Of a stretch of 48,289 bases of DNA, positions 31,856 through 40,696 are shown one piece after another; the first letter of the stretch is position 1; each line of letters begins with the position of its first letter. The stretch lies in the NCBI GenBank assembly GCA_017628395.1, contig JAGBZD010000104.1, positions 1-48,289 of the forward strand, given 5' to 3'. Made by a program: the position numbers and the translations under genes. The DNA is from Paludibacteraceae bacterium. Lineage in GTDB: Bacteria > Bacteroidota > Bacteroidia > Bacteroidales > Paludibacteraceae. Under the pieces are notes generated by a model. The model did not search any database. It was not told the origin of the DNA and saw nothing but the letters and a program-made list of their open reading frames with translations.

Positions 31856-32740
31856 TTATTGGTGGATTTGGAAAGGGAAAGAACCTATCAGTTCGCCATC
31901 TACGAAGAAATCGGCATTGTAAACACCCACTTGCAAAATCTCTTCTACCGTCCAATACATTGCACCCGAAACCTCTTCGCCATCGTATTCAAATGTCTTG
32001 GAAATGGAATAAGCTATCTCACTGTTCTCAAAATCAAACACATGATTCATATCCTTTTGCATAACCTCTCCGTCAGGACGAGTAAGGCGCAAATACAATA
32101 TCTTCATACCTGGTGTATTGGTGATATTGCGACCTATAGTATAATCAAATTGCAACTTTTGTATTTGCGAATAGATGGTTGTCTTGCGATCGCGCTTATT
32201 GAGTAATGTCATTTGAAAATGGCTGATTTCCAACATCGATGCACGACTAACTACTTCTGCCAATTGTGTTTTTTCTTCTTCCAACTGTTTGGCTTGGCGT
32301 GCCACTTCCTGATATTGCTGTTTGAATTGCTGATTTTCGGTGGTCAAATGCTTGTTCAATCGATCCAACGAATCTATCTGATGCACATACTCCACCATGA
32401 CCTTTCGCACGGTAGCTAACTCATTTTTAAGTTCCGTAATACGGCGCGCATTGGTAACTTTAGTAATACGCAACTCCTCCAACAGGTCTTGCACACGCTG
32501 TTTCTCTTGCGAAAGAAGTTCTACCAAGGAGTCGTTTTGAATGGCAGTTGTTTGATACCCATCAAACTGAATAGCCAATTCTTCATACTCTTCTTCCAAT
32601 TGTTCTTTCTCGAACTCCATGATTTCGACCATCTCTTTCATCTCGGTTTTCTGCTGGAAGTTGATAAAAACAAGGGCGCACACACATAGCGCTAACACTA
32701 CGGTGCCTATAATTAAAGCAATGTACTTGTTCTTATTCAT
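31856..32740 (-). CDS. Membrane-anchored coiled-coil protein, unknown function
   Basis: 294 residues. One membrane segment near the N-terminus (YIALIIGTVVLALCVCALVFI, about 6-26), a long charged coiled coil (about 30-170, many Glu/Gln/Lys with heptad spacing), and a C-terminal beta-rich domain from about 175 (SMLEISHFQMTLLNKRDRKT...GSFPFQIHQ). Known to me as a recurring Bacteroidales architecture without an assigned role; a periplasmic scaffold is plausible. Its ATG overlaps the murF stop by four bases (ATGA), so it is translationally coupled to murF and may act in wall synthesis. Confidence 0.85.
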   Translation of the reverse strand: MNKNKYIALIIGTVVLALCVCALVFINFQQKTEMKEMVEIMEFEKEQLEEEYEELAIQFDGYQTTAIQNDSLVELLSQEKQRVQDLLEELRITKVTNARRITELKNELATVRKVMVEYVHQIDSLDRLNKHLTTENQQFKQQYQEVARQAKQLEEEKTQLAEVVSRASMLEISHFQMTLLNKRDRKTTIYSQIQKLQFDYTIGRNITNTPGMKILYLRLTRPDGEVMQKDMNHVFDFENSEIAYSISKTFEYDGEEVSGAMYWTVEEILQVGVYNADFFVDGELIGSFPFQIHQ

Positions 32741-34005
32741 AATACATCTAATAGTTTTTCCATTCGAGTAGAGCGTGATCCTTTGAGGAGGATATGCTTT
32801 CCTTTTATTGGATTGTCTTCTAAATACTTATGCAATTGTTCTACATTCTCAAACACAGGGTATGGCGCGGTGGTTTGCAGGTATTCTTCTCCCACGAGGA
32901 AGACGGTGTCTGCTTTTCGCTCTGCCAACATATTCACGATATTCTGGTGCTCTAAGTGCGCGTACTCGCCGAGTTCACGCATCGCACCAAGGATATATGT
33001 ATCGCCTTTGAAGGCATTGATAGCCGCCTGCATGGAGGTTGGGTTGGCGTTGTAGGCGTCCACAATCAGCTGGTTCGTGGTCGTTTGCATCGATTGCGAG
33101 CGGTTGTTGGTAGGTACATATTGGCGAATAGCCTCCAAAGCGATTTCGGGAGAGATACCAAAATGCTCACCTACACATATTGCCGCCGACACATTTTCCG
33201 CATTATACTCACCTACAAGATTTGTGCCAGAGGGCATGGAGCCAGTGGTGTAGAGTTGTGTAGAGTTGTGTAGAGTTGTGTAGCATTGTGTGGATTGGTT
33301 CTCCATCTCGGAAAGGTACGGATTATCCGCATTGCGGAAGATAGTGCCGTTGTGGGCAACGAGGTAGTCGTAGAGTTCTTGTTTGGTGCGTTGCACGCCC
33401 TCAAACGAGCCAAAACCTTCCAAATGCGCACGACCGACATTCGTGATGAGTCCATAGTTGGGCTCGGCGATTTCCACCAGTTCCTTGATGTCACCTGGGT
33501 GTGAGGCTCCCATTTCCACAATAGCTATCTCGTGTGCGCGCGTGATTTGTAATAGGGTGAGGGGTACACCTATCTGGTTATTGAGATTGCCTTGCGTGTA
33601 GTGGAGGTTGTATTTGGTGGAAAGAACGGTTGCCAAGAGTTCTTTGGTCGTGGTCTTTCCATTAGTGCCTGTGATACCGATGATAGGCAATCCGAGTTCG
33701 CGACGCCAAGCGCGTGCGAGGTCTTGCAGGGCGAGGAGAGTGTCTTCTACGAGGAGAAGACGAGGGAGATTGGCTGCGCCTTGCAGATCGCCCTGCGGGC
33801 TTGAAGATCGCTGCGCTTGAAGATATACCTCTGGGTCGTCGATAACGGCGAGAGATGCGCCCTGCTCCAGCGCCTGTAGGGCGAACTTATTGCCATCAAA
33901 ACGCTCACCATGCAAGGCAAAGAACACGCAACCTGCAGGCAGATTGCGTGTGTCTGTACTCACACAAAGTGAATCTTTATCTTTTATGAGAAAATCCCAA
34001 TTCAT
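32737..34005 (-). CDS. murF: UDP-MurNAc-tripeptide:D-Ala-D-Ala ligase MurF, with repeat insertions
   Basis: 422 residues from MNWDFLIKDKDSL at 34005; the frame is open 44 codons further, but that part spans the promoter. Substrate domain with STDTRNLPAGCVFFALHGERFDG, ATP site GTNGKTTT (113-120), central NQIGVPLT...EMGASHPGDI and C-terminal YNANPTSM. Two unusual stretches: residues about 64-80 (AQRSSSPQGDLQGAAN) overlie a GATCGC...CTTGAA repeat in the DNA, and residues 237-255 (STQCYTTLHNSTQLYTT) overlie a 10-bp GTTGTGTAGA array. Both keep the frame and lie outside the known active-site motifs. Confidence 0.95.
   Translation of the reverse strand: MNWDFLIKDKDSLCVSTDTRNLPAGCVFFALHGERFDGNKFALQALEQGASLAVIDDPEVYLQAQRSSSPQGDLQGAANLPRLLLVEDTLLALQDLARAWRRELGLPIIGITGTNGKTTTKELLATVLSTKYNLHYTQGNLNNQIGVPLTLLQITRAHEIAIVEMGASHPGDIKELVEIAEPNYGLITNVGRAHLEGFGSFEGVQRTKQELYDYLVAHNGTIFRNADNPYLSEMENQSTQCYTTLHNSTQLYTTGSMPSGTNLVGEYNAENVSAAICVGEHFGISPEIALEAIRQYVPTNNRSQSMQTTTNQLIVDAYNANPTSMQAAINAFKGDTYILGAMRELGEYAHLEHQNIVNMLAERKADTVFLVGEEYLQTTAPYPVFENVEQLHKYLEDNPIKGKHILLKGSRSTRMEKLLDVL
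33246..33297. repeat. GTTGTGTAGA 10-bp array within murF
   Basis: Five units (GTGGTGTAGA, GTTGTGTAGA twice, GTTGTGTAGC, ATTGTGTGGA) on the plus strand. The same unit occurs in rsmH and before the MFS gene. Confidence 0.9.
33781..33825. repeat. GATCGC..CTTGAA repeat within murF
   Basis: GATCGCCCTGCGGGCTTGAA followed by GATCGCTGCGCTTGAA and GAT. Contains small inverted repeats (GCCCTGCGGGC). Confidence 0.6.
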
Positions 34006-34027
34006 CGTGTTGTTTTGTTTTGAAGTG

Positions 34028-34059
34028 CAAAGGTACAACAAAAAATGGACAAATACAAA
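34028..34059 (-). promoter_or_regulatory. Promoter of murF
   Basis: TTTG (34056-34059), 20 bp, TACCTTTG (34028-34035), minus strand; only 23 nt before the ATG at 34005. Confidence 0.8.
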
Positions 34060-34113
34060 AAAAAATGTGGAAAGTTGATGTTCAACGCTATTTTTTGTAT
34101 TTTGGTAGCAACA

Positions 34114-34145
34114 AATAGGGCATGCCTTGACGGACATGCCCTATT
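34114..34145 (-). terminator. Terminator of the two-lipoprotein operon
   Basis: AATAGGGCATG (34114-34124) and CATGCCCTATT (34135-34145), perfect 11-bp stem, 22 nt past the stop of the small lipoprotein gene. Confidence 0.8.
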
Positions 34146-34167
34146 ATCTTTGAGGATTGTTTAATCC

Positions 34168-34476
34168 TTAGAAATCGTTTTTAGATTCGCAACCTTCTTT
34201 GTCATCAGCAGGGGTTTGCTCGTAGTTAATGATAGCTTTGTTTCCTGATTGCTTATAAGTCGCTTGCAGGGTACAGATTAGATTGTACTCGGTGTCCCAT
34301 GCGTACATAGTACCATTTAATACTCCAGCATTCTCAATAGTAAACTTCCAACATTTGAATTCGGTGTTGTCAAAAGCATTAGGATCAAGACTCATGATGT
34401 CAAGACCACCTTTTTTCTCGCAGCCTGTCAATGCAAAAGCTGCTACTGCAAAAATTGCAAATAAAATCTTTTTCAT
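34168..34476 (-). CDS. Small lipoprotein, unknown function
   Basis: 102 residues. MKKILFAIFAVAAFALTGCEKK is a signal peptide with Cys19. The remaining 80 residues include aromatic and Thr-rich strands (FKCWKFTIENAGVLNGTMYAWDTEYNLICTLQATY) and two further Cys near the ends that could pair. 30 nt behind the next lipoprotein gene, same operon. No family recognised. Confidence 0.8.
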   Translation of the reverse strand: MKKILFAIFAVAAFALTGCEKKGGLDIMSLDPNAFDNTEFKCWKFTIENAGVLNGTMYAWDTEYNLICTLQATYKQSGNKAIINYEQTPADDKEGCESKNDF

Positions 34477-34506
34477 TTTGTTTTTTGTTTTATGTTTTAT
34501 GTATAA

Positions 34507-35010
34507 TTAATATCTTGGTTGTGAGAAGATTGCATCTAATGCCTTTTGGACGGCATAGCGTACATTATCTGCCTCGGTGGAACCAAAGTCCTCTGCTTCT
34601 GCGGAAGCGATCAGGTCATTGGTTTGCGCATCGCGGAATTGGATAATGATGCTGGTAGAAGTAGATAGCCAAAGAAATCCCACATCACGCTGACCCGTCT
34701 CACCATAACTGAGCACAAGCGTCTCGGCTAATTTGTTTTGGTCGAGCTGAGGCAAAATTGTAAAGCCCTTTTGCATGAGAATACCAGCCATCATATCTGC
34801 AGGATTGGCGGTCTTGGTCTTACCACCATACACACGGTCGTCAATGTAGGAAGTATAAACACCTGTGCTACCCGTAACGGAACCCGTAGGCATGATGTAC
34901 ACATAGCGATACTTGTAGAAATTAGGTTGTACGGAACATGTGGTAGGCTTCAACGCTCCACATCCTGTTAGAGCCAATGCGGCAACAAAAAAGAATAAGA
35001 TTTTTTTCAT
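34507..35010 (-). CDS. Lipoprotein, DUF4136-like or related envelope protein
   Basis: 167 residues from MKKILFFFVAALALTGCGALKP (Cys17 lipobox). The frame is open 12 codons upstream, but the signal peptide fixes the start at 35010. Features: YVYIMPTGSVTGSTGVY, DMMAGILMQKGFTILPQLD (a region reminiscent of proteins that bundle ageing-type envelope lipoproteins), ETLVLSYGETG and a strand IIIQFRDAQTNDLIASAEAEDFG. This layout, N-terminal strand, variable low-abundance helix, then RDAxTNxLI, resembles DUF4136-type lipoproteins; the assignment is tentative. Confidence 0.7.
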   Translation of the reverse strand: MKKILFFFVAALALTGCGALKPTTCSVQPNFYKYRYVYIMPTGSVTGSTGVYTSYIDDRVYGGKTKTANPADMMAGILMQKGFTILPQLDQNKLAETLVLSYGETGQRDVGFLWLSTSTSIIIQFRDAQTNDLIASAEAEDFGSTEADNVRYAVQKALDAIFSQPRY

Positions 35011-35130
35011 ATAAGTAGTTTTATTATCGTTATCGTTTGGAAGCATTGATGATCATGAATATCTTGAGAAGATTTGTTGGTTGCATTGTTTGTTGTTATC
35101 AACAAGAACCTAACCATACTATTCGAGTGC

Positions 35131-35161
35131 AAAGGTACAACTTTTTTCTCAATCACGCAAG
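35131..35161 (-). promoter_or_regulatory. Promoter of the two-lipoprotein operon
   Basis: TTG (35159-35161), 20 bp, TACCTTTG (35131-35138), minus strand, about 120 nt before the start at 35010. Confidence 0.75.
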
Positions 35162-35293
35162 AAACAGGTAGCGAAAATTGTGTTTTTAGTTAAAATTCGC
35201 GAGGGATTCAATCGCGTAGCGGGAATATCAGAGTGGTAACGAAGTGGTTTCGAAAGCAGAGAGATACCTACGAGAAGGATTTTTAACACAAAA

Positions 35294-35329
35294 AATCGCC
35301 ACTTATGTCCGAAAACATAAATGGCGATT
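35294..35329 (-). terminator. Terminator of the MFS transporter transcript
   Basis: AATCGCCA/TGGCGATT plus TTATGT/ACATAA arms with one mismatched pair and loop CCGAAA; on the minus strand a TTTTTT run follows. Confidence 0.8.
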
Positions 35330-35383
35330 GATAGGTAATTTCTGATTATGCACCAAGTTAGTGCACAATTTTCTTTTTATTGT

Positions 35384-36757
35384 TTACTTTTTATTTGGCA
35401 ATTCGAGACCGTAGCCTTTCTTCTTGTCCTCTACCTTCAAAGCGAGGCTGAGCAAGAATGCCAGTACGCCGAATGAAGCAAAGACAATCATTGGCACTAC
35501 ATAGCCATCGGTAGAAACGCGGAGAGTACCAATCAACATTGGTACTAAGCACAAGCCAATGTTTTGCACCCAGAAAATCAAGCAATAAGCCGAACCCAAG
35601 ATCTTCTCATCAATGATCTTTGGAACACTGGGCCACATAGATGCAGGCACCAAAGAGAAGCTAACACCTAAAACCAAGATGGTGCAGAGTGCCAATGTCT
35701 TGCTTGGATATGCAGGCAAAACAAATGCAAAGATACTATGGCAAATAACCATAATAACAGCACCAACCATCATCATCGAAGCACCTTTACCCTTGTAGTC
35801 GATGAACATACCGAGGAATGGAGTCAAGACCATCGCCAAGATTGGGAACCATTTGAACAAACCAGATGCCTCAGCATTGCTGATCATGAGGGTCTCCTCA
35901 AGGAAGTTAGTCGCGAAGCGTTGGAATGGGAAGATAGCTGAATAATAAAGTACGCACAAAAGGGCAATAATCCAGAACATCTTGCTGGAGAAAATCTTAC
36001 CGAGGTCAGACACATGGAACTCATCCTCTGGGTCGTGCATATCGGTAGCCTCACCAATAGCCACAAGTTGCTTGTCGAACTTGGTGTCCATGATAGTGAA
36101 CACGAAGAAGTTGAGCAAGCCCACAACGAGCAAGAGAGCAGCAAAAAGCAATGAAGCCACTACAGAAGGATTGCCATTGACAGCGAAATGCTCGCTGATA
36201 GCAGGAGAGAACGCCATGGCAGCAAACACACCAATACGAGCGATTGCCATCTCCAATCCCATAGCCAAAGCCATCTCTTTGCCTTTGAACCACTTAGCGA
36301 GAATCTTACTAACAGTAGTACCTGCCATCTCGCAGCCACAACCGAAGATCATAAATCCAAAAGCTGCCATCTTAGCCGAACCTGGCATAGCTGTCCACCA
36401 AGAATTGAGCCAAACGACATTATTAGCATCAAACCAGTCGGAGATACCGATATACTTGATAGATGCGCCCAGCACCATCAAGCCAGCAGAGAGCAAGCCC
36501 GTGAAGCGAACGCCCATCTTGTCGAGAATGATTCCTGCAAAAATGAGGAATCCAAATACACAAAGGATATACTCCGCAGAAGCGTATGTGCCGAAGACAC
36601 CTTGATCCCAACCAAGTGTGTCATTGAGCACAGAAGCAAGAGGAGATAAGATGTCCACAAACATGTAAGCAAAGAACATCATGGATGCCACAAGCACGAG
36701 GACTGTCCAACGCGCAATGGCAGAGTCGCGGAGAGTTTGTTGAAGTTGTTTAGTCAT
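35384..36757 (-). CDS. Major facilitator superfamily transporter
   Basis: 457 residues with about twelve membrane segments. Typical MFS layout: first half with loop FAGIILDKMGVRFTGL (the G-x-x-x-D-K-x-G-R motif after segment 2, about 75-92), a central cytoplasmic loop (about 225-255, DTKFDKQLVAIGEATDMHDPEDEF), then second half with GMFIDYKGKGA at the corresponding place. Substrate not deducible. The ATG directly follows a 38-nt array of GTTGTGTAGA units which fills the gap to the upstream 41-codon gene, so it is the distal gene of the skp/bamA transcript unless the array hides a promoter. No strong antisense gene despite long opposite frames. Confidence 0.9.
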   Translation of the reverse strand: MTKQLQQTLRDSAIARWTVLVLVASMMFFAYMFVDILSPLASVLNDTLGWDQGVFGTYASAEYILCVFGFLIFAGIILDKMGVRFTGLLSAGLMVLGASIKYIGISDWFDANNVVWLNSWWTAMPGSAKMAAFGFMIFGCGCEMAGTTVSKILAKWFKGKEMALAMGLEMAIARIGVFAAMAFSPAISEHFAVNGNPSVVASLLFAALLLVVGLLNFFVFTIMDTKFDKQLVAIGEATDMHDPEDEFHVSDLGKIFSSKMFWIIALLCVLYYSAIFPFQRFATNFLEETLMISNAEASGLFKWFPILAMVLTPFLGMFIDYKGKGASMMMVGAVIMVICHSIFAFVLPAYPSKTLALCTILVLGVSFSLVPASMWPSVPKIIDEKILGSAYCLIFWVQNIGLCLVPMLIGTLRVSTDGYVVPMIVFASFGVLAFLLSLALKVEDKKKGYGLELPNKK

Positions 36758-36795
36758 AGTTGTGTAGAGTTGTGTAGAATTGTGTAGAGTTGTAT
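36758..36795. repeat. GTTGTGTAGA array filling the gap before the MFS gene
   Basis: AGTTGTGTAGAGTTGTGTAG, AATTGTGTAGAGTTGTAT. It occupies exactly the nucleotides between one stop codon (36796) and the next start (36757). Confidence 0.9.
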
Positions 36796-36921
36796 TTATA
36801 AGGCTTCGTCCTCTGGCTTTTCAACCAAGGGACGAGGCCTGTTTTTTTTCTTTTTTTTGAGCCATGCTGCTTTCCGTTGTTCGTATTCAGCATAGCGAGA
36901 TTCTAAATAGCCGTCAGCCAT
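36796..36921 (-). CDS. 41-residue basic protein coupled to skp
   Basis: ATG at 36921 overlaps the stop of the second skp gene (TAATG), then 41 codons and TAA. The peptide begins MADGYLESRYAEYEQRKAAW, continues with LKKKKKNRPRP and ends acidic (VEKPEDEAL). It has no membrane segment. From memory similar very short proteins beginning M-x-x-x-Y-L-E-x-x-Y are seen in other Bacteroidales, but I cannot verify this. The Lys run suggests nucleic acid or ribosome contact. Translational coupling and codon structure support a real gene; function unknown. Confidence 0.7.
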   Translation of the reverse strand: MADGYLESRYAEYEQRKAAWLKKKKKNRPRPLVEKPEDEAL

Positions 36922-37412
36922 TATTGGATGCCCAACTCTTTCTTAACCAAAGGCATAAGATCAAGCGCATCGGGTGCGATATAGAGCATTGCCATAGCGT
37001 CCATAACATAAGTGCAACCTTGCTCTGCACCTACTTTTTGAATCGCCTCTAACATGCGCTTTTGAATAGGCATAAGGAACTCTTGTTGCTTAGACTGAAT
37101 ATCCTTTTGCGCTGTCTCGCGGAAGATATAGATGCGTTGCTCCATTTCAGCAATCTCTTGTTGACGGAACTCACGAACACCAGCAGTCATGGTAGATTGT
37201 TGTTGTTGGAACTCAGCAACTTTCTTATTGAACTCCTCTTGCATATTAGCGAACTGAACTTCGTATTGACCTGCCAAGGTGTCCAATTTCGCTTGCATGT
37301 CTTTGAGTTCTGGCATTGCAGCTAACAACTCTTGTGAATTAATGTGTCCTAATTTTTGCGCATTTACGAGCATTGGCAATACCAAAGCCAGCATAAAAAT
37401 AATTTTTTTCAT
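36921..37412 (-). CDS. Skp/OmpH-family periplasmic chaperone (second)
   Basis: 163 residues. Signal peptide MKKIIFMLALVLPMLVNAQK, then KLGHINSQELLAAMPELKDMQAKL, the conserved N-terminal strand-helix of OmpH, and a long Gln/Glu-rich coiled coil (about 45-125) forming the chaperone arm, then the C-terminal YVMDAMAMLYIAPDALDLMPLV. Escorts outer membrane proteins to the BAM complex. Paralogue of the gene just upstream; both follow bamA, as in Porphyromonas. Confidence 0.93.
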   Translation of the reverse strand: MKKIIFMLALVLPMLVNAQKLGHINSQELLAAMPELKDMQAKLDTLAGQYEVQFANMQEEFNKKVAEFQQQQSTMTAGVREFRQQEIAEMEQRIYIFRETAQKDIQSKQQEFLMPIQKRMLEAIQKVGAEQGCTYVMDAMAMLYIAPDALDLMPLVKKELGIQ

Positions 37413-37520
37413 CGTTTTATCTTTTTTTGTTACTATTATTCAGTTTTTTTAGACAATTATTTGCACCTCCGAGGTTCTGTGGGGGCTTGGAATTGTGCGG
37501 TTATTGTGCGATGCGTGCGG

Positions 37521-38042
37521 CTATTTTGCACCCAACTTCTCCAACACTTGGTCCGAAATATCCAACCGACTGGACATATAAATCAGACTGGGGTCTGCAG
37601 AACGGTCTTTGACAACATCGTATTTTTTCTCGGTAGCAATCTCTTGCACCGCGTTGTATATCTCCTCTTGAATGGGTTTGAGCAATGACTCACGCTTCTT
37701 GTACCACTCGCCATCTTCCCCAAAATACTTGCGTTTGAGTTCTAACACATATCGCTCTTTCTCCAAAATCTCATCCTCTCGTTTTTTCTTCATGTCCGCA
37801 GAGAGGAAGATTTGTTCGGTTTGGTAGTTGCTGGTGAGAATCTGCACTTCCTGCTGTGCAGCATCAATCTCTTTTTGCCAACGCTTAGAGATCATGGAGA
37901 GTTGCTCGTTAGCCGTCTCGTATTGAGGAAGGTTTTTCAAAATATACTGCATATCAAGATAAGCAGCTGCAAACTTTTGCGCTTCGCTCTTTGGAGCAAC
38001 CAGCACAAGCGCCAATATGATGAGAAAAAATATTCGTTTCAT
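37521..38042 (-). CDS. Skp/OmpH-family periplasmic chaperone (first)
   Basis: 173 residues from MKRIFFLIILALVLVAPKSEAQK; an ATG two codons earlier (38048) is also possible. Mature protein begins KFAAAYLDMQYILKNLPQYETA, then an extended coiled coil with many Lys/Glu (EIDAAQQEVQILTSNYQTEQI...), and ends DPSLIYMSSRLDISDQVLEKLG. Longer arm than its paralogue. Starts 6-12 nt after the bamA stop, so co-transcribed; 108 nt separate it from the next skp. Confidence 0.93.
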   Translation of the reverse strand: MKRIFFLIILALVLVAPKSEAQKFAAAYLDMQYILKNLPQYETANEQLSMISKRWQKEIDAAQQEVQILTSNYQTEQIFLSADMKKKREDEILEKERYVLELKRKYFGEDGEWYKKRESLLKPIQEEIYNAVQEIATEKKYDVVKDRSADPSLIYMSSRLDISDQVLEKLGAK

Positions 38043-38053
38043 ATACATTAAGA

Positions 38054-40696
38054 TTATAATTCTTGTCCTAACACAAAGTGGAACTGCGATCCGCCATACT
38101 GATTGGAGCCATTGATAGGGTCAAAGCCCCAGCCCCAGTCGATACCCATAAGACCAAACATAGGCAAGAAGAGACGCACACCTACACCTGCCGAGCGTTT
38201 GAGGTTGAATGGGTTGTAGTCCCTGATGTCCGCAAAACAGTTACCCGCTTCCACGAAAGCCAACGCCCAAATAGTGGCATTCTGTTCCAAAGAAATAGGA
38301 TAGCGGAGCTCCATAGTGAACTTGTTGTACACATATCCCATATTTCGTCCTGTGGCTTCATCATAAGGAGTCAATGAACCCGACTGATAACCACGCATGG
38401 AGATGTATTCTGTAGAGTAGCTGGAATAACTGGACATACCATCACCACCCATGTAGAAGCTTTCAAAAGGCGATTTCACATTCTTGTTGTAATGTCCCAA
38501 ATAACCAAACTCAGCACGAGCCATCAAGACAAACTTGGAATCAGGCGTAAGCGGAGTGAAGACCTTTCCTGAGAACTTCCACTTGTGATACTCAAGCAGA
38601 TTATACTTCTCTGTTGTAGTCATTTGCGCATAATCCGCATCTGTTGTACCTCGAATGAGCGAATATGGTGGCGTAATCTTCAAACCCAAAGTAAATTGTG
38701 AGCCACGACGGGTGTAGATAGGGTTATCAATACTCGAACGCGAGAGTTGCAGGTTAAGCGCGAAGTTATGACTGGTACCATCAGTAAGCACCATATATGG
38801 CCAGTCCTTCATCATATACATCTGATAGCTCAACTCACCATAGAAAGAGAAGTAGTCATCGGGCCAATTGAGACGCTTTCCATAGCCGACACTCACACCA
38901 AAAGTACGCAAATACTTGTTAGGATCGGCTTCCGACTCTTGCAGTTGTTGCAGATAATCGGAGTTGCCCGAATACGAATAATAATTATAATAGGTGTTGT
39001 ATAAGTTCTGATAAGCTTGGTAATAGCGGTCGGAATAACCTGTTTGCGAAGCAAAGAAAATACTTGCACTCAACGAGTTAGGTCGTTTTCCGCCCAACCA
39101 AGGCTCTAAGAAACTAACCGAAGCCGATGTATAATACACACCATTGGTACGGGCATTGATACTGAAAGTCTGTCCCTCACCCTGTGGCACGATGCGATAA
39201 CTCTTGGGGTTGAACAAGTTTTGAATGGCGAAGTTGGTAAACTTCAATCCCAAAGAGCCCACCAGACCCGTTGCTCCCCAACCGAGAGAGAACTCGATTT
39301 GGTCGCTGGATTTCGTTTCTAATTGGTAGGTAATATCCACAGTACCATCTTCTACATTTGGCTGAATATCAGGCACCAGTTTCTCTTGGTCGAAGTGTCC
39401 CATTTGTGCCAATTCACGAAGCGAACGCATAATATCGGATTGGCTATAGAGCTGACCGGGCTTGGTATAGAGTTCGCGGCGTACCACATGCTCGTACACG
39501 CGCGTGTTACCTACTATATTAACCTCGTTGATGGTGGCTGGTTGCCCCTCGTACATGCGCATTTCAAAGTCAATAGAGTCACCATTGATACGCACCTCCA
39601 CTGGATCCACATTGAAGAAAAGATAACCTTGATCCGTATATAACTTAGCCACCGCATCATCGTCTTCACTCAAGCGTTTGTTCAGTTCTTTGAGGTTGTA
39701 AGTATCACCCTTCTTGATACCTAACACCGCACTCAGGTAGTCATATGGATACACGGTATTTCCCACCCACTCAATATCGCCAAAGACATATTTTTGTCCC
39801 TCATTTATAGTCAGATAGACATCCACACGCGTAGAGTCCTCTGGCGAACGGACAATACTATCTGACACAATCATCGCATCGCGATAACCAACTTCATTGT
39901 ATTTCTCAATAACCAACTTCTTGTCATTCTCAAATTCGGAAGCAACAAACTTTTTCGTGCGGAAGAAATTGATGATGTTGTTATCGTTGGTTTTCTTCAT
40001 TGCAAAGTTGATTTGATTATCCGTAAGCGCCTCATTACCTGCAATATAAATATTGCCCACTTTCGTCTTAATCTTCTTATCAATGTTCACAGCCACTTTC
40101 ACATAACCAGGGTGGTCTTTATCTTCAAATTGCATGACCTTCACAGTAGCATCATGAAATCCCTTTTCAGCCAAATACTTTACAATCACCTTATTGGCTC
40201 TGTCCTCCAAATCAGGCGTCATTTGTCCACCTTTCTGTATGCCTACCTTCACTTCGACATCCTCCAACTCCGACTTGCGCAAACCGTTATACACAATCTC
40301 AGAAATACGAGGACGCTGCTTCAAGACAATCTCCAACCATATCTTATTACCCTCTATTTTTTGGGCTTTAATCTTCACATCAGAAAATAGTCCTTGTTTC
40401 CAGAAGCGTTTGAGCGACTTGGTGATTTGATCACCAGGCACCTCTATTTTGTCACCAACTGCCAGTCCCGAAAAACCAATCAAGACAAAATCTTCATAAC
40501 TTTCAGCACCTGTGACACTTATCCCTGCTATCTCATATGTTTTTCGCTGCAATGTATATTCAATGATAGGCAATGCCACTTGCTCCACATTGGTGGTATC
40601 CAACGCAGAAGGCATACTATCCATTTGCGCTGTCATTGGCAACGCAAAAATCAAACACAGCAATATGTTAACGAATCTGTTCACTGGTCTTTCCAA
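38054..40696 (-). CDS. bamA: Outer membrane protein assembly factor BamA
   Basis: 880 residues. N-terminal signal region, five POTRA domains between about residues 50 and 480 (for example [38 protein letters not shown] as the last), then a 16-strand barrel ending [10 protein letters not shown]. The barrel carries [18 protein letters not shown], the lid/L6-like region with MRGYQ. Core of the BAM complex that inserts barrel proteins into the outer membrane. The start used overlaps uppS by 29 nt; the GTG four codons later (40684) gives a cleaner signal peptide ([20 protein letters not shown]) and a shorter overlap. Confidence 0.95.
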   Translation of the reverse strand: MERPVNRFVNILLCLIFALPMTAQMDSMPSALDTTNVEQVALPIIEYTLQRKTYEIAGISVTGAESYEDFVLIGFSGLAVGDKIEVPGDQITKSLKRFWKQGLFSDVKIKAQKIEGNKIWLEIVLKQRPRISEIVYNGLRKSELEDVEVKVGIQKGGQMTPDLEDRANKVIVKYLAEKGFHDATVKVMQFEDKDHPGYVKVAVNIDKKIKTKVGNIYIAGNEALTDNQINFAMKKTNDNNIINFFRTKKFVASEFENDKKLVIEKYNEVGYRDAMIVSDSIVRSPEDSTRVDVYLTINEGQKYVFGDIEWVGNTVYPYDYLSAVLGIKKGDTYNLKELNKRLSEDDDAVAKLYTDQGYLFFNVDPVEVRINGDSIDFEMRMYEGQPATINEVNIVGNTRVYEHVVRRELYTKPGQLYSQSDIMRSLRELAQMGHFDQEKLVPDIQPNVEDGTVDITYQLETKSSDQIEFSLGWGATGLVGSLGLKFTNFAIQNLFNPKSYRIVPQGEGQTFSINARTNGVYYTSASVSFLEPWLGGKRPNSLSASIFFASQTGYSDRYYQAYQNLYNTYYNYYSYSGNSDYLQQLQESEADPNKYLRTFGVSVGYGKRLNWPDDYFSFYGELSYQMYMMKDWPYMVLTDGTSHNFALNLQLSRSSIDNPIYTRRGSQFTLGLKITPPYSLIRGTTDADYAQMTTTEKYNLLEYHKWKFSGKVFTPLTPDSKFVLMARAEFGYLGHYNKNVKSPFESFYMGGDGMSSYSSYSTEYISMRGYQSGSLTPYDEATGRNMGYVYNKFTMELRYPISLEQNATIWALAFVEAGNCFADIRDYNPFNLKRSAGVGVRLFLPMFGLMGIDWGWGFDPINGSNQYGGSQFHFVLGQEL

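Larger units (their letters stand above)
35011..35383. other. Gene-free stretch of 370 bp
   Basis: Holds the promoter at 35131 and the terminator at 35294, both minus. The section 35162-35290 contains no array of the window's repeat families and no small frame that I can support. Confidence 0.6.

Noticed and set aside
35982..36649. Long plus-strand frames antisense to the MFS transporter (up to 207 codons)
   Set aside because: They mirror the codon pattern of the real membrane protein on the other strand, lack promoter and motifs, and the MFS reading is clear.
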